A stretch of DNA of 64,000 bases from Paramecium tetraurelia (Eukaryota; Ciliophora; Oligohymenophorea; Peniculida; Parameciidae). The stretch lies in the NCBI RefSeq assembly GCF_000165425.1, contig NW_001798968.1, forward strand, positions 1-64,000. Reading direction: 5' to 3'. Below, piece by piece: positions 25,472-37,231 of the stretch. Every line of letters starts with the position of its first letter. The first letter of the stretch is position 1. The notes under the pieces were generated by a model. The model did not search any database. It was given only the letters and a program-made list of their open reading frames with translations, and was not told the origin of the DNA. Position numbers and translations under genes: made by a program.

Positions 25472-25520
25472 TTTCCTTTCTTTATTTAATTAATATTAAG
25501 TTATTTCTATTAAAAATAGT
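24238..25520. repeat. Inverted repeat B, right arm
   Basis: Reverse complement of 22082-23360; contains the intact pair B gene and its 5' flank. Confidence 0.88.
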
Positions 25521-25596
25521 TTTCATTATAAATTACAATTAATTAAAATAAATTTCTAATATTTCTATTTATAATTTCATAGATGTAAATTATTTA

Positions 25597-28121
25597 TCAT
25601 TGGACTAGCAGAACAATGGCAAATATCAAAAAAGACCAGATGAGACTATTACTGCTTTCACATGACATTTATCCAATACTTCCACAATCTGGCTTATTAT
25701 ATGCTTTAGCTTCTTCAGGGGTTGGGCATGAAGAATTGGCATCCTTCTTTATGCATTCTAATGTTGTTGAACCAACAGCTTTGGCAGAAGAAACCTCAGC
25801 ACCATCAGTTGAAGTTGTAGTAGCATCTTCTAAAAATCTGAATCTACGGGTTGAATTTGGATCTTCAAGTTTACCATTGACTGAGAATTCAACATTATTA
25901 GCGAGGATATCAACATTTAGAGTATAAATAGTTTATCCAGGTTATTTTTGCTACGAAGTTGGCTTCAATTTTTTATTAACTCCATCTCCTGTTATAGTAA
26001 CATCAGCATCTCCAACTTTCCATTTCTCAAATCCGGATTATTTGACTCTTTAAACAACATAGAAATTTTAACCAGCATAAACTTATGGCTATTCAACAAG
26101 AGTTGAACAGGTTTAGTCACTACAAAATCCTACTTCAGTTTCTGCTCTAGAAACACAATTATCTTCAGTTGCACAAGCAGGAGTATCATCTTACGCTTCA
26201 GATGTGGCTTGGGCTGTTAAGACACTTCCATTTAAGTCAACTGCTACAAAGAATGTGAAGAAAAATTAAACTAATTTCTTCTCCTAGATTGTTAGTTTGA
26301 CTGAATAGTAACCAGTATAAACAATCTTATCGGATTATTCATCTTTGAATAACTTGTTATCAATATCTGCATTCAAGATTGTAAATTCCCAAATTCTTAA
26401 TTTTTTATCATCATCATAACTGCTTGTAACTGTTGAATCATCTAATGTTTCACTTAAGAAACTTGGTCTATATCTGTAAATTTATCTATCTATGCAGGCA
26501 TTGGCATTTCCGTCTGATTTAACAAGTGGTTTGTCTTTGTTATCAGGGAATGCCAATTAAACAACAACATCTTTATTATCATTGAAGTCAGCTTTCCCAT
26601 CGAATTTCATTGGAAGCATCCTCTTTCCACCCTCCTATTTGCTTTGAACTTTATCCAAGTTTTCACAGGTTTAAGCAATGCATCTGTCTTTGAACACTAT
26701 TTCGTTATCAGCACAAGTCACTTCAACTTCAACACATTGTTGTTACTATTCTGCATCTTGAGTCCATTATCCTTTTGATTAAGGAGGACCTTAAGGTTTT
26801 TATCCTTAGCCTTGTCCCTAACCTTAGCCTTGTCCTTGACCTTAGCCTTGTCCTTGACCTTGTCCTTAGCCTTGTCCTTGACCTTGTCCTTATCCTTGTC
26901 CCATTTATCCTTATCCTTGTCCCATTTATCCTTATCCTTAGCCCATTTATCCTTATCCTTGTCCCATTTATCCTTATCCTTAGCCCATTTATCCTTATCC
27001 TTGTCCCATTTATCCTTATCCTTAGCCCATTTATCCTTATCCTTGTCCCATTTATCCTTATCCTTAGCCCATTTATCCTTATCCTTGTCCCATTTATCCT
27101 TATCCTTAGCCCATTTATCCTTAACCCTATCCTGTTTATCCTTATCCAAATTGTCCTTGTCCTTATCCCATTTATCCTTATTATTAACCAGTTTATCCCA
27201 TTTATCCTTATTGTTAACCTGCTTATCCTATTTATCCTTATTATTGTCCAGGAGATTATCCTCCTTACTATTAAGAACCAGTTGGTTTTTAAATTCCCCC
27301 TTGTTATTAGGCGCCTCCTGGTTACTAAACTCCACCTTATTATTAAGGTCCCCCTGACTATTAAGTACTACCTTATTATGTGGTTCCACCTGGCTATTAA
27401 GTACTGCCTGCCTATTAAGTGCTTCCTGGCTATTATGCTCCTCCTGGATTTTAAAATCCACCCTATTGTTAGCCTCCTCCTGGTTATTAGGTTCCTCCAG
27501 GTTATTAAAATCCACCTTGTTATTAAGAACCTCCTGGTTATTAAGCTCCCCCTGGTTATTAAAATCCGCCTGGTTGTTAGGTTCCTCCAGGAAATTATCC
27601 TGCAGGTTATTATTAGTTTGTTTATTAAACTTATTAACCAGGAATCTGATTCCCAGGCAAAGTTTATTAACTAGGTTACTATTATTATCCTTATTACTGT
27701 TGTCCCTATTATTGTTGTCCTTATTATTATCCCTATTGTGCTTGTGTTGGTTAACATTTCTTCGCCTTCCCTCCAGTCTATGGACCACCTTATTGTCCAC
27801 CTTATTATCCACCTTATTATCCACCTTATTATCCGCCTTATTGTCCACCTTATTGCATACCTCCTTGTGGTATTCCACCTGATTGTTATCCTCCTGGCTA
27901 TTGACCACCTAAAAATATTATATATTATTAGTTACCAGCAGTATTTTATTATCCTTGTGAACCAGTCGGGGCACCTTATGTTGGGCCGGAGCTTCCAGAG
28001 ACAGCTAAAATGCAGTAGATTTAAAGATCTTACGTTATCCAGGCTAAGAGGCACCTTAAGATAGTTGGGTGAACACTGAAGAGATGATGCAAAAAAGAAG
28101 TAAAATTTTTACGATCCTCAT
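25597..28121 (-). CDS. Secreted Gly/Gln-repeat surface protein
   Basis: ATG 28121, introns of 29 nt (from GTAAGATCTT) and 27 nt (from GTAACTAATA), TGA 25597-25599; 822 aa. It starts with a classical signal peptide (MRIVKILLLFCIISSVFTQ). Residues ~60-330 are GGQ/QQPGGx repeats (GGQQGGQQGG, then QQPGGFQQPGGAQQPGG and variants) followed by (GQGQMGQ)n, with most Gln encoded by TAA/TAG. This resembles the PGQGQQ-type spacers of wheat glutenin and elastin-like polymers in composition. The C-terminal ~370 residues are non-repetitive, with several Cys, beta-rich (TVTSSYDDDKKLRIWEFTI, QNFYVVQRVK), and the very end is a hydrophobic tail (SLIWSFLIFAIVLLVQ) after a small-residue stretch, as in GPI-anchored or tail-anchored proteins. 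Likely a cell-surface or matrix protein; not a recognised surface-antigen family. Under the standard code a false (KDKWAKD)n protein appears in another frame. Confidence 0.85.
26886..27120. repeat. 21-bp minisatellite inside the Gly/Gln gene
   Basis: About eleven tandem 21-bp units alternate between TCCTTATCCTTGTCCCATTTA and a GTCC-to-AGCC variant. On the coding (minus) strand each encodes GQGQMGQ. The alternation makes a 42-bp higher-order period, so expansion probably occurred by two-unit steps. Confidence 0.9.
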
Positions 28122-30020
28122 TTAAAGTAAATAAATTATGTATTTTTTATTCCTAATTAATAGGTTATATACTTGTAAATATTCAATTTATTTATTGGAA
28201 TGTAATTATAAAAAATCTAATCCAAAGATACAATTGTTGTATTTTAATTAAAGGTAATAGCAGCTTTATGCCGTTATAGATACGAAGAATTAGTAATAAA
28301 AAGAATAGTCAAAAATAGAAAACAATATTTTATATGACTTTTCATTTCAGTTAGATGATGGACAATTATGACCCCATAAAAAAATTTCACTAGTAAAAAA
28401 TTTAATAGGCTTCAGTTAAAAGAGCTAAAAATTTGATATTGGGTTGAAGCCAAATGTATAATGTGAAGTAATTGTTTTCCTTTTAAAAAATAATTTTAAA
28501 TTATGCTAAATAAAATTGAGAAAAAAGTTGTGAGTAAAAAATAGATTTCATAACCCAGTCAGTATGTTAATTCAATTATTTCGTATCTAATAGAATTAAT
28601 TAGAAGATCAATGATAAAAATGAAAAGATTTTTGTTAGTCAACACATATCATAATCAATTGATTAAATGAGTTTTATATTTGATTTCAATGATATGTCAA
28701 TCACTTTTAGGAGAGTCATGTCTCTGACGTTTTTTTCATCAATATTTATAGCGTTTCATATTTGATTTCTATTCTTAATTGCTTGATTTTTAATTTTCTT
28801 ATTCTTATTTTTCGATTATTGTAGATACATAATCCGACTTAGTTCTGTAGTTGATGGCATAGAGTTATAGCATTTACTAATTTTAAATATTATTCCTTTT
28901 CCTCAAGTACATACATAAAAGAGTGGTCCTATTCAGATTTCTTTGGAGGTTATTTTCTTTCATTCTTGAAATTTTATCCTTAATTTTTCAAAAGTTAACT
29001 TAATCCCTTTTAAACTACGACACTATTAATAAAGATTCTAAATTAAATTTGAAAATACTTTCACAAATTAAATATATCAGCCCTTCTCAATTCCTGAATG
29101 ATTTTATTTGGGGCTATGCCTTCAGAAAAGTGTTGTTTAATTAATAATTTGTAAAATATAGAATTTTATTAAATCTCACGCCTTGTCTGCATAGTTTTTC
29201 AAGTGTAATTAAATAACATGACACCATTTGAACAATTTGGATCATTAGAAAATCAATTCGCCAAAACCCTTATACTAGTTTAATTATTAAAAAAGGTGGT
29301 CAACAAGAGATTCTTCAAAGTTAAATTAAGGACAAGAATTTAACACTCTTGATATCATTACATATTTTTAAAAAACTTAAAATTTGTATTGATACTACAT
29401 TCTAAAAGCAAATACAATTAAGTATTTCCAAGTTTTCCTGCGTATGGATAAGGTTCCTTGCTAAAGTAAATTAGCCTTTCTCATGTATTTCTCTTTTATA
29501 TTCAAACATGCCATAGACAAAAAATATGGCAAAACTTCCAATTAGAAATGACTGATAAATTCCTCATTGTATATTTCCATACAATCCTCGCCAAACTAAC
29601 AGGTATAGGGTAAAATCGAGTTACTCTAGCAGCTTGAAGCATCATTATTGGATCTGTTTGGGGATCTTTGAGAAAAGAAGAATGAGAATATTCTTTAAAA
29701 CTGAAAAATCTCTCTATGAAAGTTATTGTCTAATTTCTTAAGTTTTACCGTAATTACAAAAGCGATGAGTCATCTTTAATAAATAATACAAACTGTCATT
29801 ATTATAAAATGTAATAAATGAATAAAATTGTATATTTCCATTCTAGAATTCTTTATATTCTGGAGTATTACTATTCTGAGTCAAGAATAATAATAAAATT
29901 TACTTGTTTTTAATCAAGTTTTAATATTTTTTGTGATGTCATTTAATTTATGATAGGATATCTTTAGATAAGAATTGAATTAGGGCTCGATTAAATAATT
30001 AAAGTAAGAATAATAAATTC
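28122..30020. other. Intergenic with possible gene fragments at 29218-29780
   Basis: 28122-29200 shows nothing I can support. From ATG 29218 (plus) coding-like blocks occur (MTPFEQFGSLENQFAKTLI, LISLHIFKKLKICIDTTF, KIELLQQLEASLLDLFGDL, EKRRMRIFFKTEKSLYESY) but in changing frames with TGA between them and no consistent introns, so this is probably a decayed gene of unknown type, perhaps a membrane protein N-terminus. Confidence 0.35.
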
Positions 30021-31934
30021 ATGAATAACGAGCTTTTGCAATTGTAATTGATTTTATTATCTTCTTCTGTGATCACTCTATTTTATATTTACGACCGAGA
30101 ATTGAATAAACAAAAGATTTCAATCCTGTTCTCTATTTGCAATATCAGCATCTTTATGATTGAGACCAGGATCATTGGAAATTCTTAGTGTAATTATAAT
30201 CTACAACAATTATTAGATTTTACAATAGCAGCAGCGTTCTTTCTGATATTTAAATATTATATCAAGAAGCAAGACGACAGCCACATCCCCCAGATAAATA
30301 TTTTGAATTCATAAGTTCAAAACAACACAGGAAAATAGGATCAAGAAATGGAACAATACCCTCAATAACTACCAGCCATTCAATCAATATATGAGTGTAA
30401 CTAGAACATCACACCCAAGCAGATTCCGAATTCTAATGAAATCAATATTGGACGCTAAGTTACTACCGAGAGGAGTAAATAACCTATTAAACAGGAGTCT
30501 CTAATGGGTTTCTTGGGGGACAAAAGATAGTCCTATGCCAAGAACAGCATAAGCGGATTTCCTTAGAGACAATAGACCAACCAGCTAAACCAAGGTAAGA
30601 ATATAAAAATCTATAAAGTGAACTTCAATGTGATTAAGTTTCAAGATGATTGTGGAGAGATCAAATTCGGTCTTCTCAAGACCTTGAAATCAATTAATTT
30701 TGATTAGCTAGGCAAGGAGATTGAAATCATTTATTAAAATGACAAAACCTTGACGAGATTATTATCGAATATTGAAAAAAAAAGTGGGCCTAGAATGCAG
30801 ATTCTTTATGAAAGTTAATAAGCACCAAATCCTGTCATTAATGAGAATTTAAGAGGTGGTATATAATTTGATTATAGTAATAATAATGACGCAATTTAAA
30901 TTGATGAATAAAAGAAGGTAACATGGAAGAAGATTTTTTAAGTATTAACCTGTTAGATGATTTTAACTTGTAATTTGCTAATTCTAGAATAATGGCAAAT
31001 AAGATAAACTGCATTATTTGCTTTCATTGGTTTAAGATATATATTTGTCTTCTCAAAATTAAAAATAAAGTAATTAGAATTCTCCTTTGAATTCAGGCAG
31101 ATTTTAATATGGAGTTCCCTAGTAGTTTTACCTTTGGTTACTTTATTTTTTTTAAACTTCATAAACCAGAATATCGCAACTTAAATAACTTCCGTTGCCC
31201 AGTTGATCTCAATCATGATTACACTGAAATATTGCAATTCATTATAAGAGTAATTAATATCATTATATTATTTAGACATTTGTATTCAGTATCTTTTTAC
31301 ATACTGTTGTTGGCCACAATTCTTTGTTTTATTTGAAGCGTTACCATTTTATGATATAATTATTTAAGTTTTATTAAAAATTTATTTTATTTTATAATTA
31401 AATCTCTTTAGATATTTATAATTTTATAAAATGAATTTGCAAATATTTTCTTCTATTTTGATCATGAAGAACCAAACTATTCAGTCTCAAAGTTAACCCT
31501 AGACTCTTAAAACAATCAAGCAAATATAGTATACCTTATTGTGCATTTTTATTCATAAATTAATTATGTTGAAAGTCAAAGATTAGATTTCAAGAAATAT
31601 TTAAAGGTTGATGTTAATTTAGAATATAGGGTATTATAAATAGCTTCTGGGCTTGCCTCCTATAGATAATTAAATTTCCAAATGGCCTTCTAAATAGGAG
31701 ATCTATAAAAAGTATCATGGTATACTTTCGAGAGAATTATTAAATATTATTGAATTGAAAAAGTAAGGTGCTTGTTTGCTTGTGAATTTGAGTTTAATTA
31801 TGTATAAGTTCCACAAAAACCTTAATTAAATCTGTCATTCTGAGTTGTGTGAAGATGCTAGGATGAAAAACATTTTCATTGTTAACTACACTAAGGAATT
31901 GTGCCTGAAGATATTTGATATACCCTAAATATGA
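30021..31934 (+). CDS. Polytopic membrane protein, unknown
   Basis: Open from ATG 30021 to TGA 31932-31934 (about 630 aa; a 24-nt intron starting at GTAAGAATAT near 30595 fits but is not forced by frame). The N-terminus has two hydrophobic segments (LILLSSSVITLFYIY and DFTIAAAFFLIFKY), then a ~200-residue hydrophilic, Gln/Asn-rich region with NVIKFQDDCGEIKFGLL and IEIIYQNDKTLTRLLSNI. Several further hydrophobic segments follow (WSSLVVLPLVTLFFLNFI, YLFTYCCWPQFFVLFEALPF). The last 165 residues are soluble. A second Met at 31432 could start a separate gene, since the join there is AT-rich; the open frame alone cannot decide. Family not recognised. Confidence 0.6.
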
Positions 31935-32163
31935 ATAAATATGTCAGGTAATAACTATTTATATAAGGATATTTAACCTTAAGCTCTCCTATAATAGACA
32001 TTCAGCATTTTAAATTGATTGAAACTTTGATTAAATATTTCCAAGTGGTCTTCAATCTAATTGGTGTGATGTAAAGTTAAGATTGACCTTGTTAATTAAC
32101 CTTATAATATTTTATGTTGAAAATCATTTTAATCAATTGTTTAAATTTGTATTTAAATCCAGA

Positions 32164-34004
32164 ATGTTTGATAAATCAAAGAAAATCCTAAATAGTTTGG
32201 GTAATTAAACCATAGACACTTGCGACATATATGGATAATTACCAAATTTTAGAGTGCTTGAAAAAGCGAGATATACTACTTTAGTTGGATGTTGTATGAC
32301 CTTCCTTATAGGGTCAGCTACCTTGATTTATTTAATAACTGAATTAATTACATTAATTGATCAAGCAGAGCCAAGTGTTGTGTAATCGGAGAAGCAAATA
32401 TTTAACTCAACAGTATTAGTTTTTGTTATAAAGTAATTTCCACTGTATAACGATAACTTTACATTAGCGATAACCATAGCAAATCAAAATTCGGAGCCAA
32501 TTGAAGGAAACTTGAAGTATTACAATATCACTGTGAATTAATGTGTGAGGATGAGAAATGTTAATTATAAAACAGGGAGTGTCAATGTTACATTGAAGTA
32601 TGAGTTGCTTAAAACTAGTTGTACAAGTCTTCCAATAGCACCATGTAAAAAGGAAGATTTCAATAATGAATTGCAACGCGACTTCTTTGAGAATACAAGA
32701 TTAGGCGTAGTTTAGTGTTTAGATCGAGAATATTTATAAAGAAACCCGCCAGTATATTTGCTTTCATTAGATTTTAGGTTTTACAGGGACAAATATCTGG
32801 ATCTTTGTACTAGTACTTGGTAATTCAATTAAGTGTTTGCAAAAATAGCACAGAATATTAAGGTTGTGCACCCAAAGAAGAAATATATAAAGTTTTATCA
32901 GCAGGTCATTATTCTGTATATGCCAGTGATTATTTGATGCAATTGAATAATCCAGGCCAACCTTATTCCCAATTAATTAATTTGGATATTAACAGCTTTT
33001 CAATCACCACCTCTAAAATGTTGTAGTGGACTTATAGAATAGTGGAAACTCACACAGATGATGGTTTGCTTCTCTCAACGGATAGGGTAGACTTAAATCT
33101 GGTTAAACAAGATAGGAGAGAATATTCAGAGTTGTACAATGACAATTATTTAGTGTATCATTATATTCAACTGGATTATAAGAAGATCATATATCGTAGG
33201 ACCTATATCAAATTACAGACTATATTAAGTAAAATCGGCGGTATTTGGTAATTCTTTGTGATACTAACCGCCATAATCTTGAATCCTTTGATCAACAATC
33301 TGATGACAATCTCAATTGCTAACGAGTTATATCGATTTCCAAAGACTCAAAATTCTAAACATTCACATCAAAAAATCAATTTAAACAATCAAACAAAGGA
33401 CGATCCTATCTTTGATGACCCATTATCTATGATAGGATAGGATCAGCTGCCTAAGAAAGAGGAGAGACTATCTAAAAATCTATATGAATCTTTCTTCATT
33501 TTACTTGGATGCAATAAAAAGAAAGGAGAAATGTTTACAAAAGTGAAACAGGAAATCTTGAGACAATTGGATATTGTCAAGATAATAGAGAAATTACATT
33601 AGATAGACATGCTTAGATTAGTACTCCTAAATGAAGAATAAAATAATTTATTTGATTTACTTCCTAAACCTCTACTGCAAATTGGATAAGAAAATCCTGA
33701 CAATTTAGCTGATGAATTCTTCTAAGAGATGGAATTACAAAAGAGTTTTAGAATGATTAAAAATAAAAAACTTCAGACTAAACTTAAAGATTATTACTCT
33801 TCATTCTCCTCCTTACAACAAGATAGACACAAAAGCATAATAGATGATAAATTATTGCATATGATCGACAAGAACATAGTGCAGTTTTTTGAGTAGATCC
33901 AAAGCTCCCAGTAGCGCAATCTTAATCTAAGTCCAGTTGATCCTCTATTCAGATCCAAGAACGAAGAGTCCATAATGGAACCTTAAATTCAAAAACCCAA
34001 GTGA
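32164..34004 (+). CDS. Two-TM membrane protein, ciliate family, 603 aa
   Basis: ATG 32164, one 29-nt intron (from GTAATTCAAT near 32820), TGA 34002-34004. MFDKSKKILNSLG is followed by TM1 (about residues 42-67, VGCCMTFLIGSATLIYLI). A ~290-residue extracellular or lumenal part with N-glycosylation-like sites (NST, NIT, NVT) and Cys follows, then YIKLQTILSKIGG leading into TM2 (WQFFVILTAIILNPLI, ~352-370), and a cytosolic C-terminal half with LKDYYSSF and several helices. It is paralogous to the minus gene at 39151-41602: compare ISIANELYRF with [10 protein letters not shown] and DLLPKP with NYLPKP. Proteins of this layout form a large Paramecium/Tetrahymena family without known function. Confidence 0.85.
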
Positions 34005-34492
34005 TATATTTAAATGTTATCTATTCAAATGACAATTAGGTCAACTAAACCTAAAGAAAATCTCTTTCTTTCTATACTTTAGTCGAACGATTGGCCCATC
34101 ATAACTTGAATCCAAATAATTTCACACCAACTTAATGCCCCTATTATTCCAAGGAATCCATAGGATATAGAGCTGAAATCTTACTCATATTGACGATTTT
34201 ACTTACAATGATCATTAATTTTTGGTTTTAATTAAAATTTAGAGCAGAATAATTTTTGAAATATTTTGAGAATTAAGTTTTTAGAGAATATTATTTTATT
34301 TTATTAATAATATCATGTATGATAAATAATTGTCTGAAATAAACTAAAATTGGAGGATTTCTAATAATATTATTAATTATTAATTGGAATCGTCAACATA
34401 CGCATTCAGAATGAATCCATTATTATTCTACCTATAATTTAATAATAATATATAAAAGATTGAAAAATTGACATAATATTATTACTATAATT
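34005..34492. other. Short intergenic region
   Basis: A plus-strand frame stays open from about 34005 to 34411 (VERLAHHNLNPNNFTP, then a hydrophobic ILLILTILLTMIINFWF) but has no good start, and only a 39-nt intron could join it to the upstream gene. I leave it as unassigned. Confidence 0.35.
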
Positions 34493-35158
34493 ATGTAAAA
34501 ATAATGCCGTATATGTAACAAGAAACATAAGTTAAACTTGAAAGGGATCTTATCATACCCTAAGCACTTGTTATTTGGAACGATACCTAATTATTTTCGG
34601 AGAGTGACTTAAAAATTGAATGAAAAATAAACTTAGCAGGTTAGCTTATCAGATACTCACATTTGCTACATAATAAACTAGGACATATGTGGCGAATGTT
34701 GGACATTCATGTATTAAGGATTTTAATGTCAAAAATGCAACACCTATAACTATCATTGCACATAAGAGATAAAAATATGTTTCCTATGCAATGTTGTTTA
34801 TTGTTAGAACTGCTTTAGAAGAGTTGATTTATTTTCATAGAATGGACTATGCACGTTTTGCTAATTCCATTAGTCATAAAGTGCTAATTCAATGCGATAG
34901 TTGTTATCGTTGTTTTTTGCTTTTATGTTTCCTTGCCTAGCCTTCAAGTATCTAGTAAGCAAATTAGTTAAAACATTTGAAACTATTTAGTATACACAAT
35001 CTTAGAAAATAATTTGTGTGTCATCATTTGTGATCATGTTTCCTTTAATCTACTGCATATGTTTAATCGGATTCGCTATTATGCTAATTGCTAAGGTTAT
35101 TAAATCAATAATACTACTTTTGAAAAAAAATTATATATAGAAAAGAGTTGCGGAATGA
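34493..35158 (+). CDS. Zinc-binding two-TM protein (IBR/RING-like Cys pattern)
   Basis: Intronless 221-aa frame. MQKQCRICNKKH opens with a CxxC pair. The core is a chain of CxxC pairs: ICGECW, CQKCN, a C/H pair NYHC, ICFLC, YCQNC and LCTFC, giving enough ligands for two or three zinc sites in the style of IBR/TRIAD or B-box-like folds. Two hydrophobic segments follow (LLSLFFAFMFPCLAFKYL and SSFVIMFPLIYCICLIGFAI), then a basic tail. This resembles membrane-bound RING-between-RING E3 ligases in layout, but the standard RING1 spacing is not complete, so ligase activity is not claimed. Zn-dependent protein interaction at an internal membrane is a reasonable inference. Confidence 0.75.
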
Positions 35159-35877
35159 TATATGGTATATAAATTTATTATTAATTGTTTTGCTTGTGTA
35201 ATTAAATCTATCGCAATTATTATCATTATTATTTATTGATTGACGTATTAATGTATTATAAAATCTTTAATATTTGGATGCAAAAAAAAATTAAGTAGAT
35301 TAATTTTTGATTAATTGACAAATTGACAAAATTTATTTTTAATAATAACACCATATTTAATTATGTTTTAAGGATATAATTGTGGTTTATTATAACGTAT
35401 AGTTAGTCTCATTCATTTAGGATAAATTTAACTTTTGATAATAAATCTAACGACATTAATTTTATTCAAAAAAGAAGTGGATTTATTGATTATAGAATTA
35501 TATAGATGAAAGAGAAATTTCATTAATTTAAGGATCTGTATTAGATGAATTTTGAAATTAAATTAAATATACTCCATTTTAAATTGAAAATTTGAGTATT
35601 TCATTTAAAAAAGGAGAGAATGTCTAAAAAGTTATAATAGCTAAGCAATTGGATCTTGTTTGATATTGATATCCAGTTAAGCAAGTACGAATCTATACTA
35701 AAAATCATTTAATATATTATAAATTCAATTTCCTTATTTAAGGTTGGAGAGTTAAATTAATAATTTAGAGCTTTCTTCTTGCTTGAATGAATTTTATGAG
35801 ATGGCAATTGCTCATTATTTAATGTATTGAGTTTTTGAGAGATAATTATTATAATTTATTATTAAATATTTAATTTT
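35159..35877. other. Intergenic with a weak coding-like trace
   Basis: At 35470-35590 (plus) KRSGFIDYRIIQMKEKFH and DLYQMNFEIKLNILHF can be read before a TGA; no start or continuation found. The rest shows nothing. Confidence 0.3.
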
Positions 35878-36282
35878 ATGTCTGGCAAGGAAGACGAATA
35901 TGAGAAGTTGCTGTCTGAGTAAAATCTGAAGGATAGATTGGAGGCTCCATAAACGGAGACTGCGAGATAAAGGAAATGGCGAATAGTGAAAAGAAAGTTT
36001 GCAGAAGTTCAAGTGTATGCAAAGTAAGGTTTCATAATGGGATCACTGGTTGGAGGAGGGTTCGGATTAGTTACTGGATTGTGGGCAGCAGTTTAATACA
36101 AAAAATTATCGATGATTCCAATATCAGTAATAGTGAGTGGGGGAAGTTTTGGTTTTATCATGGCTTGTGGTAGTATGATTCGAAGTGACGGGCTTGTGGC
36201 TGGTGAATACTAGTAGCATTTCAGACTGAATGATTAGGAAGTGCCAATACAGTAGTTCTGGTTGAATAGAAGGTTTGAATGA
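35878..36282 (+). CDS. Romo1/Mgr2 family mitochondrial inner-membrane protein
   Basis: Intronless, 134 aa. Residues ~48-100 match the Romo1/Mgr2 core: QGFIMGSLVGGGFGLVTGL, then a short loop and VIVSGGSFGFIMACGSMIR, two glycine-rich TM helices with the family G-x-x-x-G spacing and the conserved GG(S/T)FG(F/T)xMxxG signature. Romo1 in animals modulates mitochondrial ROS and cristae; yeast Mgr2 gates lateral release from the TIM23 translocase. The hydrophilic N-terminal ~47 residues (acidic then Arg/Lys-rich) and the polar C-terminal tail are extensions relative to the ~80-100-aa homologues. High confidence in family, less in which of the two roles applies. Confidence 0.85.
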
Positions 36283-36532
36283 ATTATGATAAATTGTTTT
36301 ATTCAATTTGATCATTTGAAGACTGTTATTAATAATAAGGAATTATTATTTTCCAATTTCTCCGTGATGGTATATCTAATTTCTTGGCGATATTATTACA
36401 TTGACCTAAAATTTTGACAATAGGAGGTGGCAAACTAATTTACGGTTGCTTGGGAATAGGTAGTCGCAAAGAGAGGACAAGGACAAGATGTTGAGATTCT
36501 ATATAATTAAGAAAATTTCTATATTATTTTAA

Positions 36533-37153
36533 ATGCAGTACAATGAATAGATCATGTCAGCAAAAGTTTCTGATGATTGATTTGATTCCTGTAAAGATCA
36601 GTTAGAGGATTGCGTAGGGGAATAGAAGAGGAAACAGCAAAATGAAGAGGAGGAGAGCAGTACAAAATCTATTCTTACAAAAATCATATTGGTGGATTGG
36701 GTCGAAGAATTTGGTCACCAAGTAATTGAAGGCTAGGTAGGGCAAAAGCAATCCAACAAATAGGATCATTACGATGTAGGCTATTCTGTAGTAGAGAAAT
36801 TCCTATTTCTAACAAGAGTAACAAATGCCTTTGGAGGTTGAAAAGAGGTCAAGTAGAGATCCACAGTATAAACAGAGATTGGATTGACAGAAATTGCAAT
36901 GCTTTATTGGTCCATTCTATACGAAGTTATAGACTTGGCATTTCTAACAAGTGAAACCTTATTGAATGAGTTGCCAACATAATTCGCAAATGTGTTTTTC
37001 GTTGTGAAACAGGATGAAGTGATCGATGAGTATGAGTTAGTGGTTGTGCAGTGTAATCAATTTCAACACTATTTGTTGGATATAAAAATTTTTGTATTGA
37101 GTCTTCAATTCTATAGGAAACAAGAATAGCGCCTATTTTAAGGTTCCAAGTGA
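36533..37153 (+). CDS. Hypothetical protein, 184 aa
   Basis: ATG 36533; two introns (36 nt from GTTTCTGATG near 36567 and 30 nt from GTTGAAAAGA near 36838) give one frame of 185 codons to TGA 37151-37153. The acidic start (LEDCVGEQKRKQQNEEEESS) precedes KIILVDWVEEFGHQVIEGQ, GYSVVEKFLFLTRVTNAFGG and LTEIAMLYWSILYEVIDLAF. The ILVDW sequence recalls the cyclin-box start, but the rest of the cyclin box is not convincing and the protein is short. The 36-nt intron is at the upper end of the size range here. A basic alternative frame through the first half (KMKRRRAVQN) is less likely because it lacks a coherent continuation. It ends 79 bases from the convergent asparaginase gene. Confidence 0.55.
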
Positions 37154-37231
37154 GATTCCACATAAAGAACAGCAATGTTACATGCTTAATATTATTAAAA
37201 ATATAATTGCTTAAATGTTTATGTGATTTAA

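Noticed and set aside
26718-27149. (KDKWAKDKDKWD)n repeat protein on the minus strand
   Set aside because: Out-of-frame product of the Gly/Gln repeat gene. The frame with TAA/TAG as Gln has a signal peptide, introns and a coherent C-terminal domain.
26775-27882. Leu/Ser/Ile-rich plus-strand ORFs
   Set aside because: Antisense of the same repeats; composition follows from the repeat, with no start context or introns.
36533-37153. Cyclin
   Set aside because: Only ILVDW fits; the remaining cyclin-box residues and length do not.
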